64,000 bases of DNA, from NCBI GenBank assembly GCA_030063045.1, contig JAQSEB010000010.1, positions 2,535,501 to 2,599,500 of the forward strand, written 5' to 3'. Each line of letters opens with the position of its first letter. Position 1 is the stretch's first letter. This document shows positions 12,700 to 23,879 of this stretch, piece by piece. The DNA is from Pratylenchus scribneri. Taxonomy: Eukaryota > Nematoda > Chromadorea > Rhabditida > Pratylenchidae. The translations under genes and the position numbers were made by a program. The notes beneath the pieces were generated by a model that was given only the letters and a program-made list of their open reading frames with translations, searched no databases and was not told the origin of the DNA.

Positions 12700-14015
12700 T
12701 AGAGACCGGCGCGGAGGAAAATCCGGACCCGCGGACCGGATTTTCGAACCGAAAAAATCCCGGGCCGGACCGGACCGGATAATCCGTACAAAATCCGGTC
12801 CGGAAATAATCCGTACCAAAAAAAATACGGATCCGGATTACGGATTTTCAAAAAAAATTTTTTTCGCAGATTTAAAGTAAAAAATAATTTTTTTTGCGCA
12901 TATAAAATAAAAATAAATAAAATTTATCGTAAAATTAAAACAATGAATGAAATCAAATTCATGCAAATTAATATGAGCCGACTTCAGGAATACTTTTATT
13001 AAGGAAAATCAACATTTCTACAGTTTCTGGACTCAAACTTGATCGGCGATAATCATAAACATCTTGTGCAATGCTGAATAATTGTACACGATAAATTAGA
13101 TTTAATTAAGGCCAAAATGGATCAAAAGGAGGTGCTCGGGATATATCTGGATAAAGGAGGATTAAGGTGGATATAGAGGGATTAAATGGGAATACTGACT
13201 GAAATTGATGGGTGATTATTCGCTTGGATTAGGGAGGGTAGGGAAGTTAGCCGGTGGCCCTGACTAGACTAGTACTCAAACTGGTAGGTTTAAGGCCTAT
13301 AATACATTTATAAAGCTAGGGATTAGGGTAAGGGGTTCGGAGTATTGGATTCGCGCGAAGCCGGAATTAAAACAGCTCCAAACCGGGACACGCGCATACC
13401 GCTTTAAAATCTTGAAGCGGCACAAATCCAAAAATAAGCCTTATATTTGTTGATATCGAAAAATATTTCCTAACTTAATCCTATCAATTTCGGAGGCTTA
13501 ATCCCCAATATCCACTTTAATCTCTCGATATCCGGATATATCCCGCGCACACCCTTTTGGTCCATTTTGGCTTTATTAAAACCTAATTTATCCATATTTT
13601 TTTTATTAGAAACCATTTTATGTTGAATAATTAATTTTTATTTACATTCGTTAAAAGAATGTGAAAAATCATTCGGCAAAAAATTGGTACCCATTGGATA
13701 AAGAAAGCAAAAAAAGATATGCCTATTAAAAAAGAATCAGAAAAAGTAAATATAAAAAAAATATTTAATAGAATTTTTACATCGTTTCAAAAAAATTATT
13801 CAAAAAATTGGATGAATGGTCCTTTTTAAAACAATTTGGAAAATCCGTAAGATCCGGACCGGATTGTACGGATTGGGAAAATTCCGGGCCGGACCGGACC
13901 GGATAATCCGTACAAAAATCCGGCCCGGAAAAAATCCGGAAAATCAAAAAATATACGGATTTCGGACTCCGGGTCCGGATAATCCGTACGGATCCGGAAT
14001 CCGCGCCGGCCTCTA
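12700..14015. mobile_element. Non-autonomous hAT-type DNA transposon, 1316 bp
   Basis: The ends are terminal inverted repeats: TAGAGACCGGCGCGGA at the left and the reverse complement of TAGAGGCCGGCGCGGA at the right. An exact 8-bp duplication, AAACCGAC, flanks it (12692-12699 and 14016-14023). An 8-bp target duplication with TAGAG/CAGAG-type ends is the hallmark of the hAT superfamily. Subterminal CCGGACCGGACCGGATAATC blocks recur in the same orientation near both ends (about 12762 and 13888), as expected of transposase-binding repeats. A longer inverted repeat lies inside (about 13086-13220 against 13465-13595). The open frames over the GC-rich ends encode only Arg/Pro/Gly-rich repeats, not a transposase. 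Insertion was into the edge of the minisatellite element. Confidence 0.85.
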
Positions 14016-14019
14016 AAAC

Positions 14020-14575
14020 CGACATACACAAATCTTTCCGGAATGAAATACAATCTAACAGGAAAACACAAATCTTTCCGGAATGAAATACAATCTAACC
14101 GGAAAACACAAATCTTTCCGAAATGAAATACAATTTAACCGGAAAACACAAATCTTTCCGGAATGAAATACAATCTAACCGGAAAACACAAATCTTTCCG
14201 GAATGAAATACAATCTAACCGGAAAACACAAATCTTTCCGGAATGAAATACAATCTAACCGGAAAACACAAATCTTTCCGGAATGAAATACAATCTAACC
14301 GGAAAACACAAATCTTTCCGGAATGAAATACAATCTAACCGGAAAACACAAATCTTTCCGGAATGAAATACAATCTAACCGGAAAACACAAATCTTTCCG
14401 GAATGAAACACAATCTAACCGGAAAACACAAATCTTTCCGGAATGAAACACAATCTAACCGGAAAACACAAATCTTTCCGGAATGAAACACAATCTAACC
14501 GGAAAACACAAATCTTTCCGGAATGAAACACAATCTAACCGGAAAACACAAATCTTTCCGGAATGAAACACAAGA
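14020..14575. repeat. 40-bp tandem repeat array, 14 units
   Basis: Fourteen units at exact 40-bp spacing; the word aatctttccg recurs from 14031 to 14551. Each unit contains CCGGAAA, nine bases, then TTTCCGG, so each can fold into a 7-bp-stem hairpin. Early units carry gaatgaaata and later ones (from about 14401) gaatgaaaca, which shows local homogenisation. It is not a CRISPR array: the spacers are part of the repeat and do not vary, and the host is a eukaryote. Confidence 0.95.
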
Positions 14576-14665
14576 TGAAACACAATTATAATCAGGAATA
14601 CCGTAGTCCTCCTTTCATTCAATCAAACCAATTCGCCTTTTTCTTTTATTCATCCATTTTTTACA

Positions 14666-16270
14666 TTTTTGGAGATACCATACCATCCATAACATCCTAA
14701 AAATAATAACATCCACCTTTGAATGCTAAAATGTTTAAAATAAAATGATATGCTCAACGAATATTTTCGATGCTGACCGAAGGAGAATGAATCCTTGGAA
14801 AGTGAATTTTCTTTCCTTCCAATTCCTTTTCTAATCCATCCATTATAGTAGAACAAAATTTTGAATTGAATTATGATGTTCTCATCCGCCGAGGTCAATT
14901 CAAATCCGAATCCATCCAGCTTCTTCAAGACCCAATTTTCTTCGCCTTTTCCCCATCCCTTCGGATTTGGATTTCCGTTGAAAATTCGCCCGGATCAATG
15001 GTCACAGCACATATTCTTTCAACCATTATGATGGGCGGCAATCCATCCTTCCATTTGGTTGGATCGGCTGGTCAAAACGTCTTTCCCGTTCCCCTTTTCC
15101 ATCCAAAAGCCGAAACCCTCTTCTTCTTCCCATTCATTCAAAAAGTAATTCCATTCAAGAGAGAATCGATCAAAAGGAAGATGTGAAGAACTATTCAGCC
15201 TCTCATCCAAGAGCCGATGATTTCTTCGCGCACAAATTATTGGAGAGATTTTTTATGCGATTTGACCAACAGCCAATTATAATGTGCTTTATCCCTCATT
15301 TGTATTCATTTTTCCAATGGTTTTTAACGCATCCGGTTCAAAATTTAATAGAGAGGTTCAGCCTTGAATTATAAATCCTCTTTTTCGGCCCAGACTCCTT
15401 TGATTAATGATGCCCTATTCTTTTCAAATCTCATTGCTTCCCACCATTTATTTCCTTTTGAATCCTCCAATATAATTTTAGCGTTAAAAGTTCCTGAAAT
15501 TAGGCTGTTCATTCCGCCCAATTCCCCTCCCCCAAATTCCCGTCCCCATCGATGCGCGCATAATCAGCGCGGTGTCATCAGCAAAGCAAATCCAATGGGC
15601 ACATATTTAGAGGGGAACGTGAGGGGATGAGAGGAATTTGCACTAGGATGGAAAGATGGGCGGACATTCATCCGGTTCTCCTTCTTGCCCATATTCAAAT
15701 GTCCATTCGGCTCTTTGTCCTCCGTCCAAATCTCCATATTTATTCCTTCTTTTGATTTTGTTTTGTTGTTGTGTGGTTTTGGTTTGTTGCTGGCTGGGAA
15801 TATTTTGCGCAAATGCAGCAATATTGTCCACAGCAATCCATTCATTCACGCAATTCCAACTTGCTTGATTCCCCTTTAGGCCAAAATCCTTTTTATATTA
15901 TTTTCTGCTTCATCCTTCAAAATGACCACCTTCTTTGTGAATTTTGTTTCCAAACAAAATTGAACAAAAGAAATTGTTGGAATTTTGGCAAAAATGTATG
16001 ACGGGCGGTCAAATGTTGCCAACGGAAAGGAAAAAGAAAATGGGCACCGAATGAATGGAGGAACAATTGGCATCGGAAGGAAAATGGACAGCAATGTCTT
16101 CGGCGAAAATGCCCATGGGGAACATCCGAATTCTTGCCTTTTCGGCACTCTTCATCTTGTGGTTTGGAAGGGAATTGGCAAGCAAAAAATTAAATTATTA
16201 GGCAAATAATCCAAAAAGGAGGATTCCTTCCCGTTTTTCAAGCCCAAAATATTTCTTTTAAAAGGGTGCC
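14666..16270. other. Intergenic sequence without a supported gene
   Basis: Several open frames of 60-106 codons occur on both strands. None shows a recognisable domain, consistent splice sites or a clear start. An isolated Met-initiated hydrophobic stretch at 16116 (MGNIRILAFSALFILWFG) precedes the membrane-protein gene, but I could not join it in frame to the exon at 16271. It could be an alternative first exon. Confidence 0.3.
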
Positions 16271-17686
16271 ATGCGATTGTTGGTGGCCATCGGTCTCTGT
16301 GCATTTTTGGCCCTTTGCGTGCTGGAGGCCATTCATTTTCGACGAGCACTCTTTGTAATGGCCATCCCCGGATTCGTCATTCTCCTCTCGGCATTGGCCA
16401 TTTTGCGCAATAATCCTCGGCTTCTTTGGCCGATCATTGGAATCTCGGTGGGGGAATTGGCACAAATAAAAAGGGTCATTGTATGGATGTTTTGCAGTTT
16501 TTCCACCTCTTCTTGGATGCATATGCCATTTTGATTTTCCTCTTCTTCTTTTTCTTCAAGCCACTTTATATTATCATGGTTTTGAATTGGGCTTTTGACA
16601 GTGAGTTTATCGAGAAAATAATTTTGTAAAGTATATTCGATAATGGGTGGGGCAACAAATTTATGGCCAATATTTTTTGGACATTTTCATTCAATTAATT
16701 TGTTTCTATTCACCTTTCCAGCTTTGCACACCTCAAAAACGCCCTCATATTATGCTCATTGTGCCGCCATTTTCACCTTTTTGTCAATGTTTGCCGCATT
16801 CAATTTTTGGCAATTGCGCATTTCTCTCCGATTTCAAACCTATTTGGAAGAGGTATTCCTCTATTTATTGATGGGATATTTCTTTACTCATTCTTGTTAA
16901 TTTTGAATCAAATTTAATGGTTTCGAAAATGGTAATATAGATAAAAGGGAATTGGTTTGGTTTAATGAAAGAAATTCTATGGCCATTTTTTCTTTCCGGA
17001 AAATGTCCATCAAAATTTGCTTTAAGGAATGAAACACATTTACAATTCTTCCGGAAAGAGAAACACATTTACAATCCTTCCGGAAAGAGAAACACATTTA
17101 CAATCCTTCCGGAAAGAGAAACACATTTCAATCCTTCCGGAAAGAGAAACACATTTACAATCCTTCCGGAAAGAGAAACACATTTACAATCCTTCCGGAA
17201 TGAAATATGAACTAATATTACAAACCAATTCCCCTTCTTTCATCTCCTTTTTTTGCATTTTTTGGAGAATTGCCAAACATAATATGCACATGCACCCACA
17301 AGGCATAGAAAGAAATTAAGAATTAACCACAATTTTCTGAATTCTCCCCCCATCCACAGTTGTTAGCCGCACGTTCATCGGCCACAAGCTCAATTTCGGA
17401 AGGCACTAATCCCTCTAGCAATGGTACCAATGATGGTGGAATTATTGACAATGGTTTTGGCCCAAATTCCCAAAAACAAAAATGCAAAATATTGAATGAG
17501 CCGCCAATTGTGCTGTCGGAAAGAAGGACCAGCAACGTCAATAAAACATTGCTACTTTGCCCATCGCCGGCATTGTCCCAGCGTGGAGGATCGCATCAAA
17601 TACGGACAACAATGGGGGGAATTGGTGGCGGATTGGGACCAAGGAGGCCATCATTTGGTGATCAAAGGCAATTCGGAACAAGATAG
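16271..17686 (+). CDS. Predicted multi-pass membrane protein, unrecognised family
   Basis: Four exons (16271-16447, 16498-16600, 16722-16852, 17360-17686) join in frame through GT-AG introns into about 245 residues. The N-terminal half is strongly hydrophobic, with about four membrane segments: MRLLVAIGLCAFLALCVLEA, a second ending VILLSALAIL, a Phe/Leu-rich one around FLFFFFFKPLYIIMVL, and FTFLSMFAAFNF. A cytosolic-looking segment (RISLRFQTYLEE) follows, then a Ser/Asn/Gly-rich tail. The last exon may contain a further 45-bp in-frame intron (17543-17587). The third intron contains copy 2 of the minisatellite element. I do not recognise the family; the four-helix plan is common among small nematode membrane proteins. 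An upstream exon is possible. Confidence 0.55.
16938..17270. mobile_element. Minisatellite-carrying repeat element, copy 2 (intronic)
   Basis: The left end gataaaagggaattggtttg and the right end containing caaaccaattccccttcttt are imperfect inverted repeats matching copy 1. The core (17028-17200) holds about six tandem units of roughly 29-30 bp, with consensus like ccttccggaaagagaaacac followed by atttacaat. It lies wholly inside an intron of the membrane-protein gene, in a position compatible with being spliced out. Confidence 0.65.
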
Positions 17687-17931
17687 TGAAATGGAAAAAA
17701 ATGTGAAGGGGGATAGTGAAATGGAAAAAATGTGAAGGGGGAGGACGGATGAGCTTTAAACTAATATTCCTCATCAACATTTTGTGATCAATTTTGGGCA
17801 TTGAGTTTTTTTCAATTTTATATTTTCGAAGAAAAATATATTATGTGTAAAATTCGCATAAAACAACAAAAGATGTGATTTTATTTTCTTTTTCCGATCA
17901 ATTCAATTCATTTTCTGGGTCCATATTTTGC

Positions 17932-18285
17932 TCAAACAGCGGTTCCCAATGAAGCCGGTTCAACTTTGATTGTCTCCAGCTTGCAGAATTGTTCCATGTC
18001 ATAAATGACGCGAACTTAAAATTTGGAATATTTTTTCTATTATTTCAAAAATATAATAATTACCCATTAACGAGCAGCTAGGACATGTAGCGATGTCTTC
18101 ACCGGCCTCCAATTGTTCCTTAGTTATCTCGAATCTTATTAATGAATAATGTAATTGAAAAAGGAATAAAATAAAACATACTGATCGCCGCATGGACACG
18201 GGTAAACATAGACTTGACGTTCATCATCGAACTCAAAATCCTCAATTTCAACTTCGTCGTGGAAAGCAATCGAATTGGTGACCAT
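17932..18285 (-). CDS. dph3: DPH3, CSL-type zinc finger protein of diphthamide synthesis
   Basis: DPH3 is the electron donor for the Dph1-Dph2 radical-SAM enzyme that starts diphthamide formation on elongation factor 2, and it also supports Elongator-dependent tRNA modification. Three minus-strand exons (18285-18182, 18134-18064, 18014-17932) join in frame into 85 residues, close to the usual 82 or so. The CSL zinc site is complete: Cys30 and Cys32 in YPCPCGDQ, and Cys52 and Cys55 in TCPSCSL. The family motifs [15 protein letters not shown] and VIYD are present. It is divergent from PAT1, with 630 bp between the two starts, which could serve as a shared promoter. Identification is secure from length, motif order and zinc ligands. 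Confidence 0.96.
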
Positions 18286-18915
18286 ATTTATTTTTATTAT
18301 CTAAAATTTTTTATAACAATAAATAAAGATTTCGAAAAGTTTTAGGTTCCTTCCTCTCCTTTATTTTGGGCAAATGATGATGTGTAAAATAGTTTGTATT
18401 ATTAAGTTTTTCGGCTAGGATTTGATTGCCATTGTTTTCATTTTTATTTTTAACAGATTTTATTGAAGAAATGAAGATGAATGATTTGAAAACAAAAAAA
18501 ACTGACTGATGTGATGATGATGAGACTAGGCTGTCAAAAATTTCTTATTAGACTTTTTGTTGCAGATATTTTTGCCGACATTTTATCCTAATGTAGATAT
18601 TTTTTACGACATTTTATCCAAAGGAATTTTATTTTTATTTTTTTTCCGGTTTTGTAATTAATTAAAAAATGGTTGGTTTGGTTTTGGCTTTTAGGTTGGC
18701 TTAATCCTTGGTTTGGGTCATCCATTAAATCATTATCATTCCTTAAGATAAAGTTACAATGCAAGCAAGTCAATTCAGAAAGAAATGATGTAGATTAGAA
18801 AAAAAAATAGAAAATAAATAAAATAATCAAATTCTTCAACATTTTTCAGAAACCTAATGAATAAATCTAAACATTCTAAATTTAATTAATGTTAAAATCA
18901 ACGAACAACTGACCA
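18286..18915. promoter_or_regulatory. Divergent intergenic region between dph3 and patr-1
   Basis: 630 bp of AT-rich sequence separates two start codons facing away from each other, so promoters or 5' leaders of both genes should lie here. No specific factor site is identified. Confidence 0.4.
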
Positions 18916-21900
18916 ATGGCACATTTTTTGGCGGATCCTCCCGATGATTTGAAACCTTTTGACTTTGATGACAAAGACGGTGGCGATGATTTTGACGATG
19001 AGATTGGCGGCCCCATCGATGAAGATTTTATACCGGATGAGGATTTATACGATGCAATCAATGACGAAACATTCGGTGAAGAAATGGCCGCCTTGACTGC
19101 CGACGATGATTTTGCCGATTTCGCGATTCGGGTTTTTTATTTTATGAAATTTAATTGAAAATTTGATCATTTTTTAGACAGCCAATTTGGCTTTGTTCGA
19201 TGATGAACCATCAACTTCGTTGGAACCACCCGATCCTAGTCAAATTCCAATTCCACAAATCGACCGGAGCCAAAATTTGCAATTCATTGATTCGTGTAAA
19301 ACCGCCGCACTAAAGAAGGTTTGATTTAATGAATATTTACATATATTAAAAACAATTTAAGAAAAATGTAATCCCAAGTGTTCCACCATCGGGGGCTGGT
19401 CAAATCCCTTCTTCATCAATTTGGGCGACCGGAAGTTTCAACGGGATTGGTTCTTTGAGTGAACTCTATATGGGCAATCAGCCTAAACCGGTAAAATTAA
19501 TGTTCAAATCTAATAAATTAAATTTTTTTGAAGACTTCCCAGGAGTCCACCCATCAACATTCATTTCAAACTCATTCAATCGACATTGACCAATTGCCAA
19601 ATTTCTCATCCTCAATTGGCCCACCACCTGGCCTTTTCAAACCGCAAACTCGAAGTCCTCATGCCACCACCACCTCTTCAGCAACTGGACCATTGAATGC
19701 GGAAGAGTTGGAGCGAAAAATGTTGCAAGAAGTGGCAGCCAGCCAAATGAAGGTGAGTAATTTTTATTTGGCTTTGAATTTGATGTTGAAAATAAAAGTA
19801 TTTGATTTATTTTAGAACCAAAATCGACCTATTAATCCTCCTGCATCACTCAACTCGGCAGAATTGGAGCATAAAATGTTGGCAGAGGCAATGGAAGCAC
19901 AACAACGGCAAAAACAAGAGCAAACAATGCAGGAAATGATGCGAATAATTAATGGAGGAGGTGGTCAGAAAACACCAATGACAATGATGACCACACCAAC
20001 AATGCCCAATACTGCAGCCGCCACAATGACACCGGTTTGTTTGGAAACAACAAATATCGGAATTAAAATTAATCGAATTTCTGGTCCTTTTTAAACTTAA
20101 GAAATAATTCATTTTTAGCCCCCTCCAATTTGGCATCAACAATATTTGGCTGCGAGGATGATGCATGCTGCCACCGCCGCTTCCGCATCCAATGGCAATG
20201 TCCAAGCACAATCCGCAGCCCCAATGACAATATTTTCAAATTCCAATGGTATTTATTCTATTTTAATTAATTTAATTGGTCCAATTTAATTAGACCATCC
20301 AATGCCAACACCACCAATGTGGTCACCGAATATATTGCCGCCACCGCCAGCAAATTCATCCATGCCAATACCACCGCCGCCACATCAAATTTATCAACAA
20401 TGGCAAAAATTTTTGCAACAATTTGCGGCCAGCAATGCAGGGCCAGGAATGCCACCACCAATAATGCCGCAATTCCCTCCTTCATTTCTTCCTCCATTTC
20501 CACCGGGACCACCACCACCAGGGGTAAGCCAAATATTTTTATTTTCCAATGATTTAAATTTATTCATTCCAACAGATTCACCATCCAATGGCATTTCATC
20601 AACAACAAAAGCAAAATCTTCCACCACCAGCCAATGCATCAATTTCGACGCCAATTCCTCATCCAATGCCACCGCCTCCTCATTTATTGCCATCAACCAC
20701 CGCTGGCTATTCCACCCCATCAATGCCACTTCAGCCACCTCAAATTGTGGATATGGTGCCGGCCTCCCTTCATCCTCACGTGGAAAAGCAACGACGCCAT
20801 CGACAGGCAAATTCGGCATTGCCCTCGGGCAAAACAATCGCCGACTATGCTCTCGACCCGTATGCCGGATTGATGTCCACCAAAGAGCGGGAATGGCTCA
20901 TCAAAATTCACATCATTCAATGTTTGGGCACCGGCGATCCAATGGAGGACGATTTTTATTATGCGGTTAATTTGAGATTGATAATAAATATACATTCCAA
21001 ATAATAATTTATTTTTTAGTCTTGGAAGCAGAAAAATGTGCTAGCCAAGGCACCGATTGTAGAGGGCGGCCAGGAGAATCCAAAATACTACAAATTTGAG
21101 CCCACATTCCCCGCAACCAACTATACGGCCCCATCATTTATGGGCGCATTGGGTAAACCAGTCCATTCATCCTCACGGATACCAAGACAGGTTAAAATTA
21201 ATGCAAATAAAATAATTAATAATCCTTTTTTAATTAGATAATTGAAGTGGGCAATGAAAATTTGGAGGATGAATCACTGGTTGGTGGCAAGCAGACGGCA
21301 GCAAATAGGCAAAAACGCCTTCGAGCAATGTTGATGAAAATTGAAAATGGAGCATTGATGTTGATTGATTGCCGCGACATCCATCGAAAATTGCGTTTTT
21401 TCGAGGACACTTGCATCACTGAATTCATTGACAAAAGTGAAATGTACGTTTTATAACAAATCAAAAAATAAATTTAATCCCAAAAAATTCTTATTTAAAT
21501 TAAAAATAAACTTTTTAGTCCACATTTTTTTAAATAAATTTTTACTCGATTTTTTTTAATTCAAATCACCATTTTCAGCACTGAACGACTTGAACGTTTC
21601 ACTGAGAATTTGGCCAATGTGGAGGCATCCATTTTTGCGGCCGATCAAATTCCAACGGTAATGCTCATCCAAAAAGGCCGTCAATTGATCTTTGAATGGC
21701 TTCAATTTTTGGGCAACAACGCCGAAACACGTCCCAAAATATTGACATTTTTGGGCACATTAATAAATGGAATGAGCAAATTTGCTAAGAAAATTCCAGA
21801 AGAATCGGTTTGTAAATTATTTTTAACCAAATTTTTATTTTTAGTTTGGAGCATTTATTGGTGGCTTCCGTTCTGCGTGCATGCAAATTCCATGCCAAAC

Positions 21901-22420
21901 GGATTTATTGAATTTAGTGCGAACGGTCAATGTGGAAACGACAGCAATTGCCGATTCAAAGGTATCGAAGGGATAAATTTAAAGTTGATTGGAATTTTGG
22001 ATAGTCATAAAATCATAAAGTAGATATTTTAAACCGAAAACCACGTAACCGGAAATAATTATTTAATTTATGCATTTTCAGCTCATACAACTGACATTGC
22101 TGACCATTCTAATCCAACTGGTTCAACAAAATGTTGCCAATTCCTCCTCCTCATCATCAACTCTAACAACTCCAATAACTTTGCCATTTTCCCTCCAACA
22201 ATTATTCGACAGTCCAATTTATTCTTTGCTCTTTGACATCCAAGTGGCGGCATTGAAAATTCAATCGGACCATGATGGGGGATTAATGCACTTTGACAAA
22301 GGCCAATGGAAATTGCTGCACCAATGGCTGATTGGGGAAAAACAAAAATGGGGCCAAATAATTGGCTTTGGCCAAGACAATTTGGCCAATTGGATTTGCC
22401 TGAAGAAATGGAGAAGATGA
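18916..22420 (+). CDS. patr-1: PAT1 homologue, mRNA decapping activator
   Basis: PAT1 proteins bring deadenylated mRNAs to the Dcp2 decapping complex and the Lsm1-7 ring in P-bodies. The N-terminus (MAHFLADPPDD then an acidic block to 19125) matches the conserved acidic PAT1 N-terminus. Next come a Pro/Gln/Met-rich middle (19528-20750), the motif region KTIADYALDPYAGLMSTKER with WLIKIHIIQC (20820-20915), and a helical C-terminal domain (21240-22417). That domain includes GALMLIDCRDIHRKL and PKILTFLGTLINGMSKF, features of the Pat1 C-terminal fold. About 15 exons with short GT-AG introns keep one frame to the stop at 22418-22420. It is followed on the same strand by TMEM147 after about 350 bp. 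Poly-Pro and Gln stretches make the middle alignment uncertain, but identity is firm. Confidence 0.92.
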
Positions 22421-22767
22421 AATGAAAGAAGGAAGAGGAACAACTCAAACACACATACTCATCAATCACCGCATTCAACATTTTTTAATTTTCTTAATTT
22501 CCATCTTAAAAATAATTTTAATAGTTTTTTGCACCAAAAAGTTGCTTCAATTTTTAAGAAAATATTAACAATTTGTTTTTATTTTTCAAGCAATTTTATA
22601 TATTTAACATATAATTTCCATCCATCTAGAAGCCGTAAATAAATTTGAATATAAATAAATTGATTATTTATTGTATTGAAAAATTGGAATTTTTATAATC
22701 CATTGAATTTATTAATTTTAACATTTTTTTGTAAATTATTTCAAGTTCAGACCTTCAGACCTCAAAA

Positions 22768-23693
22768 ATGACATTTTTCCATTTCTGCAATTGCCTGGTG
22801 CTGGCTTATGCCCCCTATTTTATTGTCTATAAATATTCGGCCCTTTCCGAGTACAGCAACATTTGGCGATGCGCACAAGGCGGATTAGGTTTAAATTATT
22901 AAACAAAAATAATTTCAATCTATCCAATTTCAAGTATATTTGCTCACTCAATTTCTAAAAATGGTAAGCAAAGATATTTAAAAAAAAAATAATGGGCTTA
23001 TGGCCATTTTTCACAGTTGACATTGGCCACATTTTTTCCTGTTTTGGATTCGGCCGATTTCGACCCAATTTATGTATTTAATTTATTATTTTTTGATGTT
23101 AAATTAATTTTTAAATTTATCAGGAGACAATGAAGAGTGCCGTGGATGTGATGGACGTGCTGGGACTGCATTTTGTGATCACCTACATTTTGACGGGCAA
23201 AGGAGAAATTAAGCTGCTGACAGCCGGATTGGGCTGGGCCGGCGCCCATTCATTGCTCAGCTATTTTGTCGTCCTTTTTGTGGGCGCAAGAACCACCGGA
23301 TTCAGTTGGCATTACATTCAAACCGCATTCGAATCCAACAATGATTTGGTTGGTTTTTTGCATAATTCTTTAAATTTTAATTTTGTAGATTTTTTACCTA
23401 TCATTGGCTGCCCTTGTTTGGACCTACAATCGCCAGGACCAACCTCCGATGCACCGAATGCTCACTTCAATTTTGCTGCTCTTCTGTATTGTCCATTCCT
23501 TCATTTTCCAGTATGGTTTATTTAAAATATGGACTAAATTCTAATGGATTTATCCATTTATAGGCTTCTTTACTTCAAATTTCTGCTTCGTTCCTGGGAA
23601 TTGTTGGGTGCAAAATTTTTGCTGAATTTTGGACTGGCAGTGCTCACATTGATCTCCTATTCAGCCGTTGGAAACAAACAATCGATTGATTGA
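22768..23693 (+). CDS. tmem147: TMEM147 homologue (ER membrane translocon-associated protein)
   Basis: TMEM147 is a seven-helix ER protein that works with Nicalin and NOMO in a translocon complex that inserts multi-pass proteins. The first exon reads [20 protein letters not shown] then [19 protein letters not shown], matching the family start (FHFxNCxxLAYxPYFI, YKxSxLSEY). Later exons give [13 protein letters not shown] and TLATFFP segments (22930-23070), then [31 protein letters not shown] and [17 protein letters not shown] (23130-23345), all in family order. The last exons encode two hydrophobic helices and stop at 23691-23693. The start follows patr-1 by about 350 bp and the stop is about 190 bp before IMMP1L, which suggests co-transcription. 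Exon borders in the middle are approximate. Confidence 0.92.
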
Positions 23694-23879
23694 TTAATTA
23701 ATTTATTTTATATTTCATTTGAATGATCTTTTTCCTTTTTTGATTTTTGTTTTTTTAATAGGTTTTTAAATAAAATTTTTAAATCAATTTTATTTTATTG
23801 TGCTTTATTCGTTGATTTCGAATTATTACATTTTATAATAAGCATTTCTTAAATTTTAATAATAGTTCTTTTAAGTAAA

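Larger units (their letters stand above)
12626..14665. mobile_element. Minisatellite-carrying repeat element with terminal inverted repeats (copy 1)
   Basis: The left end (about 12626-12655) reads aaaaggggaattagtttgat. The right end (about 14615-14660) is its imperfect reverse complement, containing aatcaaaccaattcgccttt, followed by a shared tttttacatttttgga block. Inside is a 40-bp tandem array (14020-14575) and, at the array's left edge, a hAT-type insertion (12700-14015). Related copies with similar left ends, internal TTTCCGGAA-rich tandem units and similar right ends occur at 16938-17270 and 38766-39310. No coding capacity is visible, so this would be a non-autonomous element. No target duplication was identified, and the outer limits are approximate. 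Confidence 0.55.

Noticed and set aside
12689..12880. Plus-strand open frame over the left end of the first hAT element
   Set aside because: It translates only the CCGGAxx subterminal repeats into Arg/Gly/Pro-rich sequence; no transposase motif.
14020..14575. CRISPR-like regular array
   Set aside because: All parts of the 40-bp period are conserved, with no variable spacers and no cas genes, in a eukaryotic setting. It is a minisatellite.
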